Below are positions 47,212 through 56,527 of a stretch of DNA of 64,000 nucleotides, piece after piece. The stretch is from positions 2,418,001 through 2,482,000 of the forward strand of contig NZ_CP177134.1 of the NCBI RefSeq assembly GCF_046736045.1, given 5' to 3'. The position numbers and the translations under genes are program-made. Below the pieces are notes generated by a model. The model was not told the DNA's origin, did no database searches, and saw nothing but the letters and a program-made list of their open reading frames with translations. The stretch's first letter is position 1; each line of letters opens with the position of its first letter. Source of the DNA: Leptospira_A sp046736045 (GTDB lineage: Bacteria > Spirochaetota > Leptospiria > Leptospirales > Leptospiraceae).

Positions 47212-47580
47212 ATGTCGGGTCTTGATTTACGTGAATCCGATTTGGAAGAAACTTTCATCAGATCGGGCGGTAAAGGCGGACAGAATGTAAATAAGGTTTC
47301 TACGGCGGTATTTCTGGTTCATAAACCTACGGGAGTGGATGTGAAATGTTCCATCTATCGGACTCAAGGACTGAACCGTTATAAGGCGAGAGTATTACTT
47401 TGCGAAAAAGTTGAGATTTTAAATACACCTAAAACGTCTTCTAAGGAAGCCGAACGCTTAAGAATAATTAAGCGGAAAAAAGATAAATTACGCAAAACAA
47501 AAAAGTCGAAAATAACGGACTTACATAACGAAGAATCGATTGATTCGATTCAGAATCATCATCTCCCGATTGAAGAATAA
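47212..47580 (+). CDS. Peptide chain release factor-like GGQ protein (ArfB/PrfH-like)
   Basis: 122 aa from the ATG at 47212 (GAGGAAAAG upstream; an in-frame ATG at 47158 lies above the predicted transcription start). It has the peptidyl-tRNA hydrolysis motif GGQ (22-24) in RSGGKGGQNVNKVST and a basic Lys/Arg-rich C-terminus that fits the ribosome. Lacking the codon-recognition domain of RF1/RF2, it resembles ArfB, which rescues stalled ribosomes. Confidence 0.8.
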   Translation: MSGLDLRESDLEETFIRSGGKGGQNVNKVSTAVFLVHKPTGVDVKCSIYRTQGLNRYKARVLLCEKVEILNTPKTSSKEAERLRIIKRKKDKLRKTKKSKITDLHNEESIDSIQNHHLPIEE

Positions 47581-47592
47581 AGGCAAAATTAT

Positions 47593-49521
47593 ATGGGATT
47601 CATAACTCTTTTTAGAAAGATCCGATTTATATATTTCGGATTTATTTTAGTATTACTGTCTTGCAATCCTGTTTCCAAAACAAAGGCAATTGAAGACTGG
47701 CGGTCCGATTGGGAAATGCGTTGGTTGGAATTGGAAGAAGCGGATCGGTTTTCCGTTCAAAGTGAAAATGAATCCAAATCATATAAAACCTATAGAATTC
47801 CCTATTTATCTCTCGCGCAACCGTATAACAAGGTAATGGTTGCAAGACGCAAGTGGGTCGGACTCCATGGGGTTGAATCCCCCTCTTTGTTTTTGAGAGG
47901 CGGCATTAGGTTACTTAGCGTACATTCGGGAGACAAGTTACTTACCAGACAGTTTTATTTTTCTTCGGAAGGAGCAGACCCTACAGGCAAAAGGAAATTG
48001 GAATTTGATCCCGGTTATTTGCCGATCGTAAGGTTGCCTAAGGAAAATGTAGGAGAATATGTATATATATTGTTCTTATCCGAAAGGAATTTTCCGGTAG
48101 GCTTTACGGAAACTCCCGTTTATTCCGATTTGATTTCCAATTATAAAATGATGGCAAATAGAAACCAGTCCTTTGCGGGTCTCGGGTTTTTCTTTATTGT
48201 GCTTGGTGTTTTCTCCAGTTATTTGTATTGGAGAAGAAAAAAAAGACCCATAATCGCATTTACCATATTCTCTGTGTTATCCGGACTTCATTTTATGGCT
48301 CAAGTCGGATTTTGGGGAATGTTTTGGTATGATTCCTTCGTTATCAATTTTTATATTTTTATCATAACTTTATTTTCCATTCCTATTGCCGGATTATATT
48401 TTTTCGACAAATTGTTCGGGATCGGACGTTGGAATATAATACGTATGATGTGGCAATTCCACATTTTGTTCAGTATCGTAATTTTGACGTTGGCTTTTTT
48501 GGAAGTGATTCCTTTTTCCGTTGCTTTGATCACATTTGCTTGGGTGACTTTGCCTTCTTTGATTTTGCAGGTATTGATTTCATGGGGGGAGATTGCCGCA
48601 GGAAAATCAAAAGCATGGATATTGGCCTTAGGAAGCGTATTTTTACTTATATTCAACGGACATGATATTTTGGTAGCGATGAATATTTTGCAATCGATTA
48701 CGAAACTGGCTCCTTGGGGATTTTTTTTATTTGTTCTTTTTTTATCTTTGTATGGAGAAAACATATTCAGAGATTCCGAAGTTAAATTTATATCATTACA
48801 AAAGGAAATAGTAACAGCTGCTAGAATACAAAATGCAATCTTGCCTCCCAATCCTCCTAAATGGGAAAATATAAATATATCCGTTTATTATCAACCATCA
48901 CACGAAGTAGGGGGTGATTTTTACGACTTCCAGGCATTGGGAAATAAAAAATACGGATTATTGATTGCAGATGTGGTAGGGCACGGCTTAGGAGCTTCTA
49001 TCATCGCCTCTTTATCTAAATTCGCTTTTTTTCAGAATCATAACTACTGGCAAAATCCTTCTTTTCTGCTTTCTTCGATGAACGATGATTTGGTGAAACG
49101 ATCGCAAGGCAGGTTCACAACCGCTTCTTATTTTTATTTGGATAGGGAAAAGATGCGCTTTGTCATTGCAAGTGCAGGCCATCCTTCGTTTTTTCATTTG
49201 GTAAAAAAAGACGGATCAATTCATGAAATCAAGCCGAAAGGCAAACCTTTAGGTTTGATAGAAAATCTTGTTTTTGCCGAAGAAGAATATAGTTTTGAAA
49301 CAGGGGATCGGTTTCTTTTTTATACGGACGGTTTGACGGAAGAGACCGGCAAAGGTATGGAAGAATTCGGAATACAGAATTTAAAAACTTTATTCAGTCA
49401 GTTTTCCGATCTATTGCCTGATCTCGCCATTGCAAAAATCATCAGTGAATTTCAAGCTATGATGAATCTGCAAGGTCTTCCTCATGATGACATAACATTG
49501 ATTATTCTGGAAGTTTGCTGA
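47593..49521 (+). CDS. Lipoprotein-type membrane SpoIIE/PP2C phosphatase with 7TM region
   Basis: 642 aa. The N-terminus has a lipobox-like LLSC (Cys24), then an extracytoplasmic domain (about 30-190), then seven membrane spans (about 195-395), the 7TMR-DISM layout. The C-terminal SpoIIE phosphatase (about 410-640) has EVGGDFYDFQ and IADVVGHGLGASI with metal-binding Asp residues, and FYTDGLTEET and GLPHDDITL. It is likely to act on an anti-anti-sigma protein in a partner-switching pathway. Starts 12 bases after the GGQ gene. Confidence 0.85.
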   Translation: MGFITLFRKIRFIYFGFILVLLSCNPVSKTKAIEDWRSDWEMRWLELEEADRFSVQSENESKSYKTYRIPYLSLAQPYNKVMVARRKWVGLHGVESPSLFLRGGIRLLSVHSGDKLLTRQFYFSSEGADPTGKRKLEFDPGYLPIVRLPKENVGEYVYILFLSERNFPVGFTETPVYSDLISNYKMMANRNQSFAGLGFFFIVLGVFSSYLYWRRKKRPIIAFTIFSVLSGLHFMAQVGFWGMFWYDSFVINFYIFIITLFSIPIAGLYFFDKLFGIGRWNIIRMMWQFHILFSIVILTLAFLEVIPFSVALITFAWVTLPSLILQVLISWGEIAAGKSKAWILALGSVFLLIFNGHDILVAMNILQSITKLAPWGFFLFVLFLSLYGENIFRDSEVKFISLQKEIVTAARIQNAILPPNPPKWENINISVYYQPSHEVGGDFYDFQALGNKKYGLLIADVVGHGLGASIIASLSKFAFFQNHNYWQNPSFLLSSMNDDLVKRSQGRFTTASYFYLDREKMRFVIASAGHPSFFHLVKKDGSIHEIKPKGKPLGLIENLVFAEEEYSFETGDRFLFYTDGLTEETGKGMEEFGIQNLKTLFSQFSDLLPDLAIAKIISEFQAMMNLQGLPHDDITLIILEVC

Positions 49522-49562
49522 TTTTTTTTTGCCATACGTGACGATTTTTGACCTAACCGGTT

Positions 49563-50078
49563 ATGAGTTCGTATAAAAATAGAATCCGCCGGCAGAAGAT
49601 TTTAATTAATAGGACGGTTCCAATTTCTTTTTCATCCAAGGCTGATCGTCAGGCTGTTATGTTTCTTATTCCTTCGCATTTGCAGTCGCATTTAAATACA
49701 TTATTGTTTCGTAAAACTTTTCATGAAGTTTTGCATAGGCTACTTACGAATTATTCCGAGTTTGTTTTATCTTCTCGTTGGAATCTGAATATTAGAAAGT
49801 CGATTGGAAGAAGATATCAAGAAGAAGGTCAAACTTTGTATCGGATCGGGGCAAAGGTTAGGCGTGAAGATTGGATCGAACTTAGAACAATTGCAGAAGC
49901 ATTGGGGATTTCATGTTGTTTGCTTTTTACGAGATTGTTGGAGTTGGACGAATTGGGGTGGGGGAGTCGGTTGGAAGAGGCGGGGATGGTTAGAACTCTA
50001 CCCAATCACCCTTGCCTCCTCCTCAAAACCCAACTTCTTTCCCGTAAATACCGTATCCAAATTATCTACCGGGCATAA
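49563..50078 (+). CDS. DUF1564 family protein
   Basis: 171 aa. It has the DUF1564 core LYRIGAKVRREDWIELRTIA, with ALGISCCLLFTRLLELDEL after it. DUF1564 is a multi-copy protein family found in Leptospira; no activity is known. It is basic at both ends (RIRRQK, SRKYRI) and is possibly nucleic-acid binding. The gene lies alone, convergent to groEL, with a shared terminator after it. Confidence 0.75.
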   Translation: MSSYKNRIRRQKILINRTVPISFSSKADRQAVMFLIPSHLQSHLNTLLFRKTFHEVLHRLLTNYSEFVLSSRWNLNIRKSIGRRYQEEGQTLYRIGAKVRREDWIELRTIAEALGISCCLLFTRLLELDELGWGSRLEEAGMVRTLPNHPCLLLKTQLLSRKYRIQIIYRA

Positions 50079-50082
50079 AAAA

Positions 50083-50104
50083 GCCCGAAGATCTCTCTTC
50101 GGGC
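50083..50104. terminator. Terminator of groEL (and of the DUF1564 gene)
   Basis: GCCCGAAG (50083-50090) and CTTCGGGC (50097-50104) form a stem around ATCTCT. In the groEL direction the stem is followed by six T. Bidirectional use is possible. Confidence 0.85.
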
Positions 50105-50139
50105 CTTAGGTTTTTCGATAAAAAGCCTGGAAAGAATGA

Positions 50140-51783
50140 TTACATCATTCCGCCCATGCCTCCCATTCCACCCATACCGCCTGGCATTCCACCACCGCCA
50201 GCATCTTTCGGTTCCGGTTTGTCAGTGATCGTTACTTCGGTAGTAAGGATCATCGCACCGATGGAAGCCGCATTTTGAAGTGCAGAACGTACCACTTTCG
50301 CCGGGTCAACAACACCTGCTTTGATTAGGTCTTCCCAAACCATAGTAAGTGCGTTAAATCCTTCGTTTCCGGATTTAGCTCTTGCTTGTTCTACGATTAC
50401 GGAACCTTCAAGACCTGCGTTAGAAGTAATCATACGGATTGGTTCTTCTAATGCACGTAAGATGATGTTCGCACCTGTTTGCTCGTCACCCGTAAGTTTT
50501 AATGCTTTTACGGAATCTTGAGCACGAAGCAGTGTGAGCCCGCCACCAGGAACAATTCCTTCTTCCACAGCCGCGCGAGTTGCAGATAATGCATCTTCTA
50601 CACGAGCTTTTTTCTCTTTCATTTCAACTTCAGTTGCTGCACCAACGTGGATTACCGCAACACCGCCAGCAAGTTTTGCCAGACGTTCTTGAAGTTTTTC
50701 ACGATCGTAATCGGAAGTAGTATCTTCGATTTGTTTTTTGATTTGGCTCACTCGACCTTGGATGTCTTTGGAAGAACCTGCACCTTCGATCACTGTAGTA
50801 TTTTCTTTATCTACAACGATTTTTTTGGCACGGCCTAACATTTTAACATCAGCGTTTTCAAGTTTCATTCCCAGATCTTCAGAGATCACTTGACCTCCTG
50901 TGAGAACGGCGATGTCTTCCAACATTGCTTTTCTTCTATCACCGAATCCAGGAGCTTTTACAGCCACGCATTGGATTGTTTTGCGAAGAGTGTTTACAAC
51001 GATAGTTGCAAGAGCTTCCCCTTCCACTTCTTCCGCGATGATCACGAGAGGACGTCCTGCTTGAGCTACTTTTTCAAGTACAGGCAGAAGATCTTTCATA
51101 GAAGAGATTTTTTTATCGTAAATCAGGATGAATGGATCTGCGAAAGTTGCAGTCATTGCTTCAGGATCAGTCACCATATAAGGTGAGATGTATCCGCGGT
51201 CAAATTGCATACCTTCAACGATATCAAGTGTTGTTTCGATTGATTTTGCTTCATCAACCGTAATAACACCTTCTTTACCTACTTTATCAAAAGCTTCTGC
51301 AATCAGATTTCCGATTTCTTTATCGTTGTTTGCAGAGATAGTAGCTACGTTTGCGTATTCAGCTTTGCTGTTGATTTTAATGGATCTTTTTTTGATTTCT
51401 TCAACTGCAGCGATAACTGCCTTGTCGATACCGTGTTTAAGAGCCATTGGGTTTGCACCCGCAGTTACGTTCTTCAAACCTTCGTTTACAATTGCTTGTG
51501 CGAGGATTGTTGCTGTAGTAGTTCCATCACCGGCGATATCGTTGGTTTTTGTAGAAACTTCCTTCACCATTTGAGCGCCCATGTTTTCAATTGCATCTTC
51601 CAATTCGATTTCTTTAGCAACTGTTACACCATCTTTCGTGATGGTTGGGGATCCGAATTTTTTATCGATGACTACGTTTCTTCCCTTTGGTCCAAGAGTA
51701 ACTTTAACTGCATTCGCAAGTTTGTTCACTCCAGCTAAAAGTTTTCTACGAGCTGTTTCATCAAATTCTATAGTTTTTGACAT
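50140..51783 (-). CDS. groEL: Chaperonin GroEL
   Basis: 547 aa with the GroEL N-terminus KTIEFDETARRKLLAGVNKL, ATP-binding GPKGRNVVI and GDGTTTATILAQAI, and the C-terminal GGM tail. The ATPase ring folds proteins with GroES. It is downstream of groES in the same operon; 23 bases separate them. Terminator at 50083. Confidence 0.98.
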   Translation of the reverse strand: MSKTIEFDETARRKLLAGVNKLANAVKVTLGPKGRNVVIDKKFGSPTITKDGVTVAKEIELEDAIENMGAQMVKEVSTKTNDIAGDGTTTATILAQAIVNEGLKNVTAGANPMALKHGIDKAVIAAVEEIKKRSIKINSKAEYANVATISANNDKEIGNLIAEAFDKVGKEGVITVDEAKSIETTLDIVEGMQFDRGYISPYMVTDPEAMTATFADPFILIYDKKISSMKDLLPVLEKVAQAGRPLVIIAEEVEGEALATIVVNTLRKTIQCVAVKAPGFGDRRKAMLEDIAVLTGGQVISEDLGMKLENADVKMLGRAKKIVVDKENTTVIEGAGSSKDIQGRVSQIKKQIEDTTSDYDREKLQERLAKLAGGVAVIHVGAATEVEMKEKKARVEDALSATRAAVEEGIVPGGGLTLLRAQDSVKALKLTGDEQTGANIILRALEEPIRMITSNAGLEGSVIVEQARAKSGNEGFNALTMVWEDLIKAGVVDPAKVVRSALQNAASIGAMILTTEVTITDKPEPKDAGGGGMPGGMGGMGGMGGMM

Positions 51784-51806
51784 AAATGATTTCCTTTATT
51801 TTATTA

Positions 51807-52094
51807 TTAACTAACGACTGCTAGGATGTCGCTTTCACGGATGATAAGGTAGTCTTTACCTGCTTGTTTGATTTCAGTTCCGGAATATTTTCCGTAAAGA
51901 ACCGTATCTCCCACTTTCACTTCTAAAGGAACAAGTTTACCGTCTTCGTAACGTCCTTGTCCGACTGCTGTTACTTTTCCTTCTTGAGGTTTTTCTTTTG
52001 CAGTATCAGGTACGATAATGGATCCGATTTTTTCTTCACCCTCGGTTTTGGGTTCAACTACGACTCTATCTCCCAGTGGTTTGATCGATGCCAT
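51807..52094 (-). CDS. groES: Co-chaperonin GroES
   Basis: 95 aa: PLGDRVVVEPKTEGEEKIGSI near the N-terminus, and the mobile loop region and beta barrel end DYLIIRESDILAVVS. It caps GroEL. A CIRCE element at 52140-52166 lies in its leader, so the operon should be repressed by HrcA and heat induced. Confidence 0.97.
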   Translation of the reverse strand: MASIKPLGDRVVVEPKTEGEEKIGSIIVPDTAKEKPQEGKVTAVGQGRYEDGKLVPLEVKVGDTVLYGKYSGTEIKQAGKDYLIIRESDILAVVS

Positions 52095-52139
52095 AAGGTT
52101 CTATCTCCTATAAAATTTTCTAGTTTGGATGGTTTTTTG

Positions 52140-52166
52140 TTAGCACAATCTTTGGGGGAGTGCTAA
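52140..52166. promoter_or_regulatory. CIRCE element of groESL
   Basis: TTAGCACAA (52140-52148), nine bases, GAGTGCTAA (52158-52166): a CIRCE operator (consensus TTAGCACTC-N9-GAGTGCTAA) with two mismatches, both at the inner end of the left arm. HrcA should bind it. Confidence 0.9.
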
Positions 52167-52203
52167 ATCCTAATGCATATCTTTTTACTCTGCCATTTTC
52201 TGT

Positions 52204-52230
52204 CAAGCACTTGGAAGCGGAGAGTGCCAA
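52204..52230. promoter_or_regulatory. Second, degenerate CIRCE-like element
   Basis: CAAGCACTT (52204-52212), nine bases, GAGTGCCAA (52222-52230): 14 of 18 CIRCE bases with the exact nine-base spacer. It overlaps a TTGACA (minus strand 52206-52201), possibly the groES -35, and ends 24 bases before the glucosidase ATG. Confidence 0.5.
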
Positions 52231-52254
52231 ACTGGCCCACAATTAGGAGAAACT

Positions 52255-53892
52255 ATGCAATACTGGTGGCAAACGACTGCGATCTATCAAATTTATCCAA
52301 GATCTTTTGCAGATTCCAATGGAGATGGGATCGGAGATGTTTTGGGAATCGTATCCAAGCTGGATGAAATCAAAGAGCTCGGATTCGAAACCATCTGGGT
52401 CTCTCCTTTTTACAAAAGTCCGGGCAAAGATCATGGCTACGATGTGAGTGATTATCTGGAAGTTGATCCTTTGATGGGAACATTGGAAGATGCAAAACTT
52501 CTGATTAATGAAGCTCACAAAAGAAAAATGAAAATCTTATTCGATATGGTGCTGAACCATACTTCCGATGAACATCCATGGTTTCAGGAATCCAGATCCT
52601 CTCTTGATAATCCCAAAAGAGATTGGTATCTTTGGTCCAAAGAAAAAAACAATTGGATCTCCATGGTGGGAAAACCCGGCTGGAATTTTGATCCTCTTAC
52701 AAAGGAATATTATTATACTAATTTTTTGTCCTTTCAGCCCGATTTGAATTTCAATCACCCCGGAGTCAAAAAATCAATGTTTGATGTCATGAGATTTTGG
52801 TTCGGGCTGGGGGTGGACGGATTTCGATTGGATATATTCAATAGCATATTCAAAGACGAATCCAAAAGAGACAATCCGTTCGTATTCCGGTTTTTCCCAA
52901 CTCCAGATAACAATGATGAGGTGTTTTTTCAGAAAAAATTATACACTCTCAATCACCCTAAAAATTTTGAATTGGCAAAAGAAGTTAGAAAGCTTGCGCA
53001 AGAATTCGGGGAAGACCGATGTCTTGTGGGGGAAGTCAGCGGAAACGATTCCATATTAAAAAAATTTCTGGGAGAACCGTTAAAAAACTCTACCGACGGA
53101 CTCAATCTTGTTTTTCAATTTGAACTCATTCATTACGAATGGAGAGCATCTTTTTTCAAAAACTTACTGATCAAAAACGAATCGGTTTATCCGAACCCCT
53201 ATCTTCCCACATATGTTTTCGGAAATCATGATCAACCCAGAAGCATTGAAAGAATCAACGGTGATTTGGAAAAAGCGAAAGCATTAGCGCTCTTTCAATT
53301 TACTGCAAGAGGAATTCCCATTGTTTACTACGGAGAAGAGATCGGAATGAGAGGAGGGGATTTTTCTACCGAAGAAGCAACTGATCCTTTGGCAAAGGAT
53401 CTGAAGTTAGTTCCCAAATGGCTTTTGAAATTGTTAAATGTATTTGTGACGAGAGATGATGCCAGAACTCCCATGCAATGGAATTCATCTCTCAATGCGG
53501 GATTTACATCCGATCAGAGCAAGTCGTGGCTGCCTGTTACTTCTGAAAAAGAATTTAGGAATGTGGAGTTTCAAAAGAAAAATCCAAATTCTCTTTGGAA
53601 TACTTATAAAACATTGATCGCTCTTCGTAAAAAGGAGCAGGCTCTTTATGATGGAGATCTGAAAGTTTTTGCTACGGAAACATACGGGCTTTTGGCATAT
53701 ACACGTTCCTGTGGTGATTTACAGAAGTTAGGTGTTTTTATCAATTTTACGGACCAAGCTGTCAGTATAAACCAACTGACTGGAAAAGGAGAATTGATTT
53801 TTTCAACGAACAAATGGAACGTAAATGAAAAAGGGAACGGTCTTGCAGTTGCAGGAAATTCCGGGATAGTATGGAGGTATGAAAAGAAATAA
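52255..53892 (+). CDS. GH13 alpha-glucosidase / oligo-1,6-glucosidase-like
   Basis: 545 aa starting MQYWWQTTAIYQIYP, the GH13 opening, with AGGAG upstream. The (beta/alpha)8 barrel motifs are VLNHTS, GFRLDIFN (nucleophile Asp about 193), LVGEVSG (acid/base Glu about 259) and VFGNHDQPRS (third Asp about 325). It probably hydrolyses or transfers alpha-glucosides such as isomalto-oligosaccharides, sucrose or trehalose. It is divergent from groES; the CIRCE-like sites lie in the shared gap. Confidence 0.88.
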   Translation: MQYWWQTTAIYQIYPRSFADSNGDGIGDVLGIVSKLDEIKELGFETIWVSPFYKSPGKDHGYDVSDYLEVDPLMGTLEDAKLLINEAHKRKMKILFDMVLNHTSDEHPWFQESRSSLDNPKRDWYLWSKEKNNWISMVGKPGWNFDPLTKEYYYTNFLSFQPDLNFNHPGVKKSMFDVMRFWFGLGVDGFRLDIFNSIFKDESKRDNPFVFRFFPTPDNNDEVFFQKKLYTLNHPKNFELAKEVRKLAQEFGEDRCLVGEVSGNDSILKKFLGEPLKNSTDGLNLVFQFELIHYEWRASFFKNLLIKNESVYPNPYLPTYVFGNHDQPRSIERINGDLEKAKALALFQFTARGIPIVYYGEEIGMRGGDFSTEEATDPLAKDLKLVPKWLLKLLNVFVTRDDARTPMQWNSSLNAGFTSDQSKSWLPVTSEKEFRNVEFQKKNPNSLWNTYKTLIALRKKEQALYDGDLKVFATETYGLLAYTRSCGDLQKLGVFINFTDQAVSINQLTGKGELIFSTNKWNVNEKGNGLAVAGNSGIVWRYEKK

Positions 53893-53910
53893 GCGAACTT
53901 ATTTCTTTTC
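53881..53910. terminator. Hairpin between convergent glucosidase and GGDEF genes
   Basis: GAAAAGAAATAAG (53881-53893) and CTTATTTCTTTTC (53898-53910) are perfect arms around CGAA; the glucosidase stop codon lies in the left arm. T-rich arms make a bidirectional terminator plausible. Confidence 0.6.
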
Positions 53911-53920
53911 ATATTCGGTT

Positions 53921-54739
53921 TCAGGAAATTCTATTTTTGCCGGAAAATTTCGACTTGTACATCGCTTTGTCCGCTTTGAGAACCAAATCATCCAGAGTGA
54001 GTGAATCTTCCGGATAAGAAGAGATTCCTCCCGAAAAGGATAACAATTTCCCTCCCAAGGTTTCCCTGTTGAATTCCGTTCTGATTTTTTCAGCAACAGT
54101 CATGGCTCCCGGCATTGTTGTATCGGATAAAAGTAATGTAAATTCTTCCCCGCCTGTCCTGCAGGCGATGTCTTCTTTTCTGATATTGCCCAAAATGATC
54201 TTTCCTAAATTTTTAAGAACTTCATCTCCCATCGGATGGCCGAACTCATCATTGATTTTTTTGAAGTCGTCAATATCAATTGCTACAACGGAAAAAATCC
54301 GGCTATGTCTTCTTGCCTGGTTGAAAATACGAAAGGAAGCTTCATCAAAATATCTTTTGTTATAAAGACCGGTTAGGTGATCTACAACGGTCATTCTTTC
54401 CTGTTCCAGATAAAGTTTGATTTCAATGACTTTGGGATTGTTCATCCTTTTGTCTTTGCTTAACAAAATATCCAATAACGCTACGCGGAAATCCACCGGC
54501 CTTCCCAAAGATTCAATCAACCTGGAAGTAAGTTCGAAACTTCTTTTCAGAATGTCCCTTGATTCTTCGGCAGGGAAGTTAATGTTCGTTAGTAAATATA
54601 GAAGATGAGATAAAAGACTGTCATCTTCTATATTCGCTTCCCTTTTTAAAATTTCAGGCATTTCCTTTTCGTTTGTCAGTTCGTTTAGAATAACATCGAG
54701 TAAAGCAGTGGCGTCTTGGATTTCTTTTTCGTATTTCAT
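53921..54739 (-). CDS. GGDEF protein (diguanylate cyclase)
   Basis: 272 aa. Residues about 1-110 are an unrecognised helical domain. The C-terminal GGDEF domain has HLTGLYNKRYF, AIDIDDFKKINDEFGH, the active-site GGEEF (about 197-201) and SFSGGISSYPEDS. With a GGEEF signature and the metal-binding Asp residues present it should make c-di-GMP. No transmembrane segment. Convergent with the glucosidase gene. Confidence 0.85.
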   Translation of the reverse strand: MKYEKEIQDATALLDVILNELTNEKEMPEILKREANIEDDSLLSHLLYLLTNINFPAEESRDILKRSFELTSRLIESLGRPVDFRVALLDILLSKDKRMNNPKVIEIKLYLEQERMTVVDHLTGLYNKRYFDEASFRIFNQARRHSRIFSVVAIDIDDFKKINDEFGHPMGDEVLKNLGKIILGNIRKEDIACRTGGEEFTLLLSDTTMPGAMTVAEKIRTEFNRETLGGKLLSFSGGISSYPEDSLTLDDLVLKADKAMYKSKFSGKNRIS

Positions 54740-54785
54740 AATGTTTTTTTCAGTTGGTGTGTGATTTGACGGATAAACGTTTTCG

Positions 54786-56378
54786 TTAAAGTCCGAAAAT
54801 ACTAGTTTTCTTTCTTTTATTTGTTTTAGTCGTTGTTACTCCCAAAAGACCCAAAAGTCCTCTTGTGACTTCTTTTGCTACGGTCCTTCCTACGTCTCTT
54901 GCAAGGGGATTTTTCGAAAGTTGTTCTATAAAACCGGGATCTTCCTTTTGTTTTTTCCGTTTTTCTTCTTTGGTAGATGTGCCTTTTGTTTCTTTCTCAT
55001 CCGCTTCTTCAGATTCCGCGTAAGATTGTAATTTTTTTTCTAAAATTTCATAAGCGGATTCCCTATCTACTTCCTTGGAGTATTTTTTTACGAGTGGGGA
55101 ATCTGAAATGATTTTGTCGATTTCTCCCTTCGTTAAAACATCCATTCTCGAACTAGGGGGAAGAAGAAACGTACGCACAAGAGGAGTCGGGATTCCTTTT
55201 GGATTTAATGCAGTGATAAACGCTTCTCCGATTCCCATTTTTGTGATCTCTTCATCAATGTCGTAAAATTCGGTGATGGGATAATTTTCAGAAGCCTGTT
55301 TGATTGCCTTTCTGTCATTGGCAGTGAACGCGCGTAAGGCGTGTTGTACTTTTAAACCGAGTTGTGCCAGGATGGGGGAAGGGACGTCTGTCGGAGATTG
55401 GGTGCAAAAAAATACTCCCACTCCTTTGGAACGAATCAGTCTTACCATACTTTCGATTTGGTCGATTAATGTTTTCGAAGCTTCATCAAAAACCAAATGT
55501 GCTTCATCGATAAAAATAGCAAGTTTCGGTTTTTCCAAATCTCCTTCTTCCGGAAAATTTCCATAAATCTCAGTCAAAAGCGACAACATAAAAGTCGAAA
55601 ATAACCTCGGTTTGGATTGAATGTCTGTTAGACGGATAATGTTGATTTTACCACGGCCTTTGCCGTCTTTTGCAAGCAGGTCTTCCACTTCAAAGGAAGG
55701 TTCTCCGAAAAATATTTCCCCGCCTTGACTTTCCAATTCGATGATTTTACGAAGAATGGTAGATGCGGAACTGGTGGAAATGGCACCGTATTCCTTTTCG
55801 ATTTCCTCTTTGCCTTCATTTGTCAGATATTGGAGTGCTTTTTTTATATCTTTCAGATCAAGCAGAGGAATCCCCAGATCATCACAGTATTTAAAGATCA
55901 AAGAAATAACGCCTGTTTGTGTGTCATTCAGACTTAATATCCTGGAAAATAAAACCGGACCGAATTCCGTAACTGTAGCGCGCAGTTTTGCGCCGGGTTC
56001 GGACGACAAAGTCAAAAACTCAACGGAGAATCCTTCTTCTTTCCAGGCAGCACCGATGTCTTTGGCTCTTTTCTCAATGGATTCTTTTTTTTCGCCTTCC
56101 GCTGCAATCCCTGAAAGATCTCCTTTGATATCCATAAGTAAGACGGGAACTCCTGCACGAGACAAGCCTTCCGCAAGTAGTTGTAACGTTTTTGTTTTTC
56201 CGGTCCCGGTAGCACCTGCGATGAGCCCGTGTCTGTTTAAAGTGGAAAGTGGAATGGAAACGTGGGCTTCCCCGACCACTTTTTCTTCAAACATTCCGCT
56301 TCCTAAAAAAATTGATTTTTCTTTGGGATACCCAGATTGGATTGATTCGATAAATTCTTTATTATTCTTTTTTGCCAT
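54786..56378 (-). CDS. DUF853 (HerA-like) ATPase
   Basis: 530 aa. Walker A GATGTGKT (55-62), Walker B IFIDEAHLVFD near 290, and an Arg-finger-like region. The C-terminus is a basic and acidic linker ending in KKTSIFGL. This is the YjgR/DUF853 family of HerA/FtsK-fold ATPases of unknown role. It is transcribed away from the histidine kinase gene. Confidence 0.85.
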   Translation of the reverse strand: MAKKNNKEFIESIQSGYPKEKSIFLGSGMFEEKVVGEAHVSIPLSTLNRHGLIAGATGTGKTKTLQLLAEGLSRAGVPVLLMDIKGDLSGIAAEGEKKESIEKRAKDIGAAWKEEGFSVEFLTLSSEPGAKLRATVTEFGPVLFSRILSLNDTQTGVISLIFKYCDDLGIPLLDLKDIKKALQYLTNEGKEEIEKEYGAISTSSASTILRKIIELESQGGEIFFGEPSFEVEDLLAKDGKGRGKINIIRLTDIQSKPRLFSTFMLSLLTEIYGNFPEEGDLEKPKLAIFIDEAHLVFDEASKTLIDQIESMVRLIRSKGVGVFFCTQSPTDVPSPILAQLGLKVQHALRAFTANDRKAIKQASENYPITEFYDIDEEITKMGIGEAFITALNPKGIPTPLVRTFLLPPSSRMDVLTKGEIDKIISDSPLVKKYSKEVDRESAYEILEKKLQSYAESEEADEKETKGTSTKEEKRKKQKEDPGFIEQLSKNPLARDVGRTVAKEVTRGLLGLLGVTTTKTNKRKKTSIFGL

Positions 56379-56527
56379 TTTGAATCCTTATGATTCTCAA
56401 AATTTGAAACCCCAAGCCGGAATCGGCAAGCAAAGATCTTATAAAAGAAATCGGAAATGGAAAAACTTCCCTTCATTTTCTAAACCTCTTTTATAAATAA
56501 GTTTGTATTTCCCTGACCCGGATTTAC

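Noticed and set aside
49984..50000. CTACCCAATC shared by the DUF1564 gene end and the 27182 intergenic element
   Set aside because: Only ten bases match, with different flanks, so chance is likely.
55741..56496. 251-codon frame opposite the DUF853 gene
   Set aside because: Shadow of a strongly conserved ATPase gene, without recognisable motifs.
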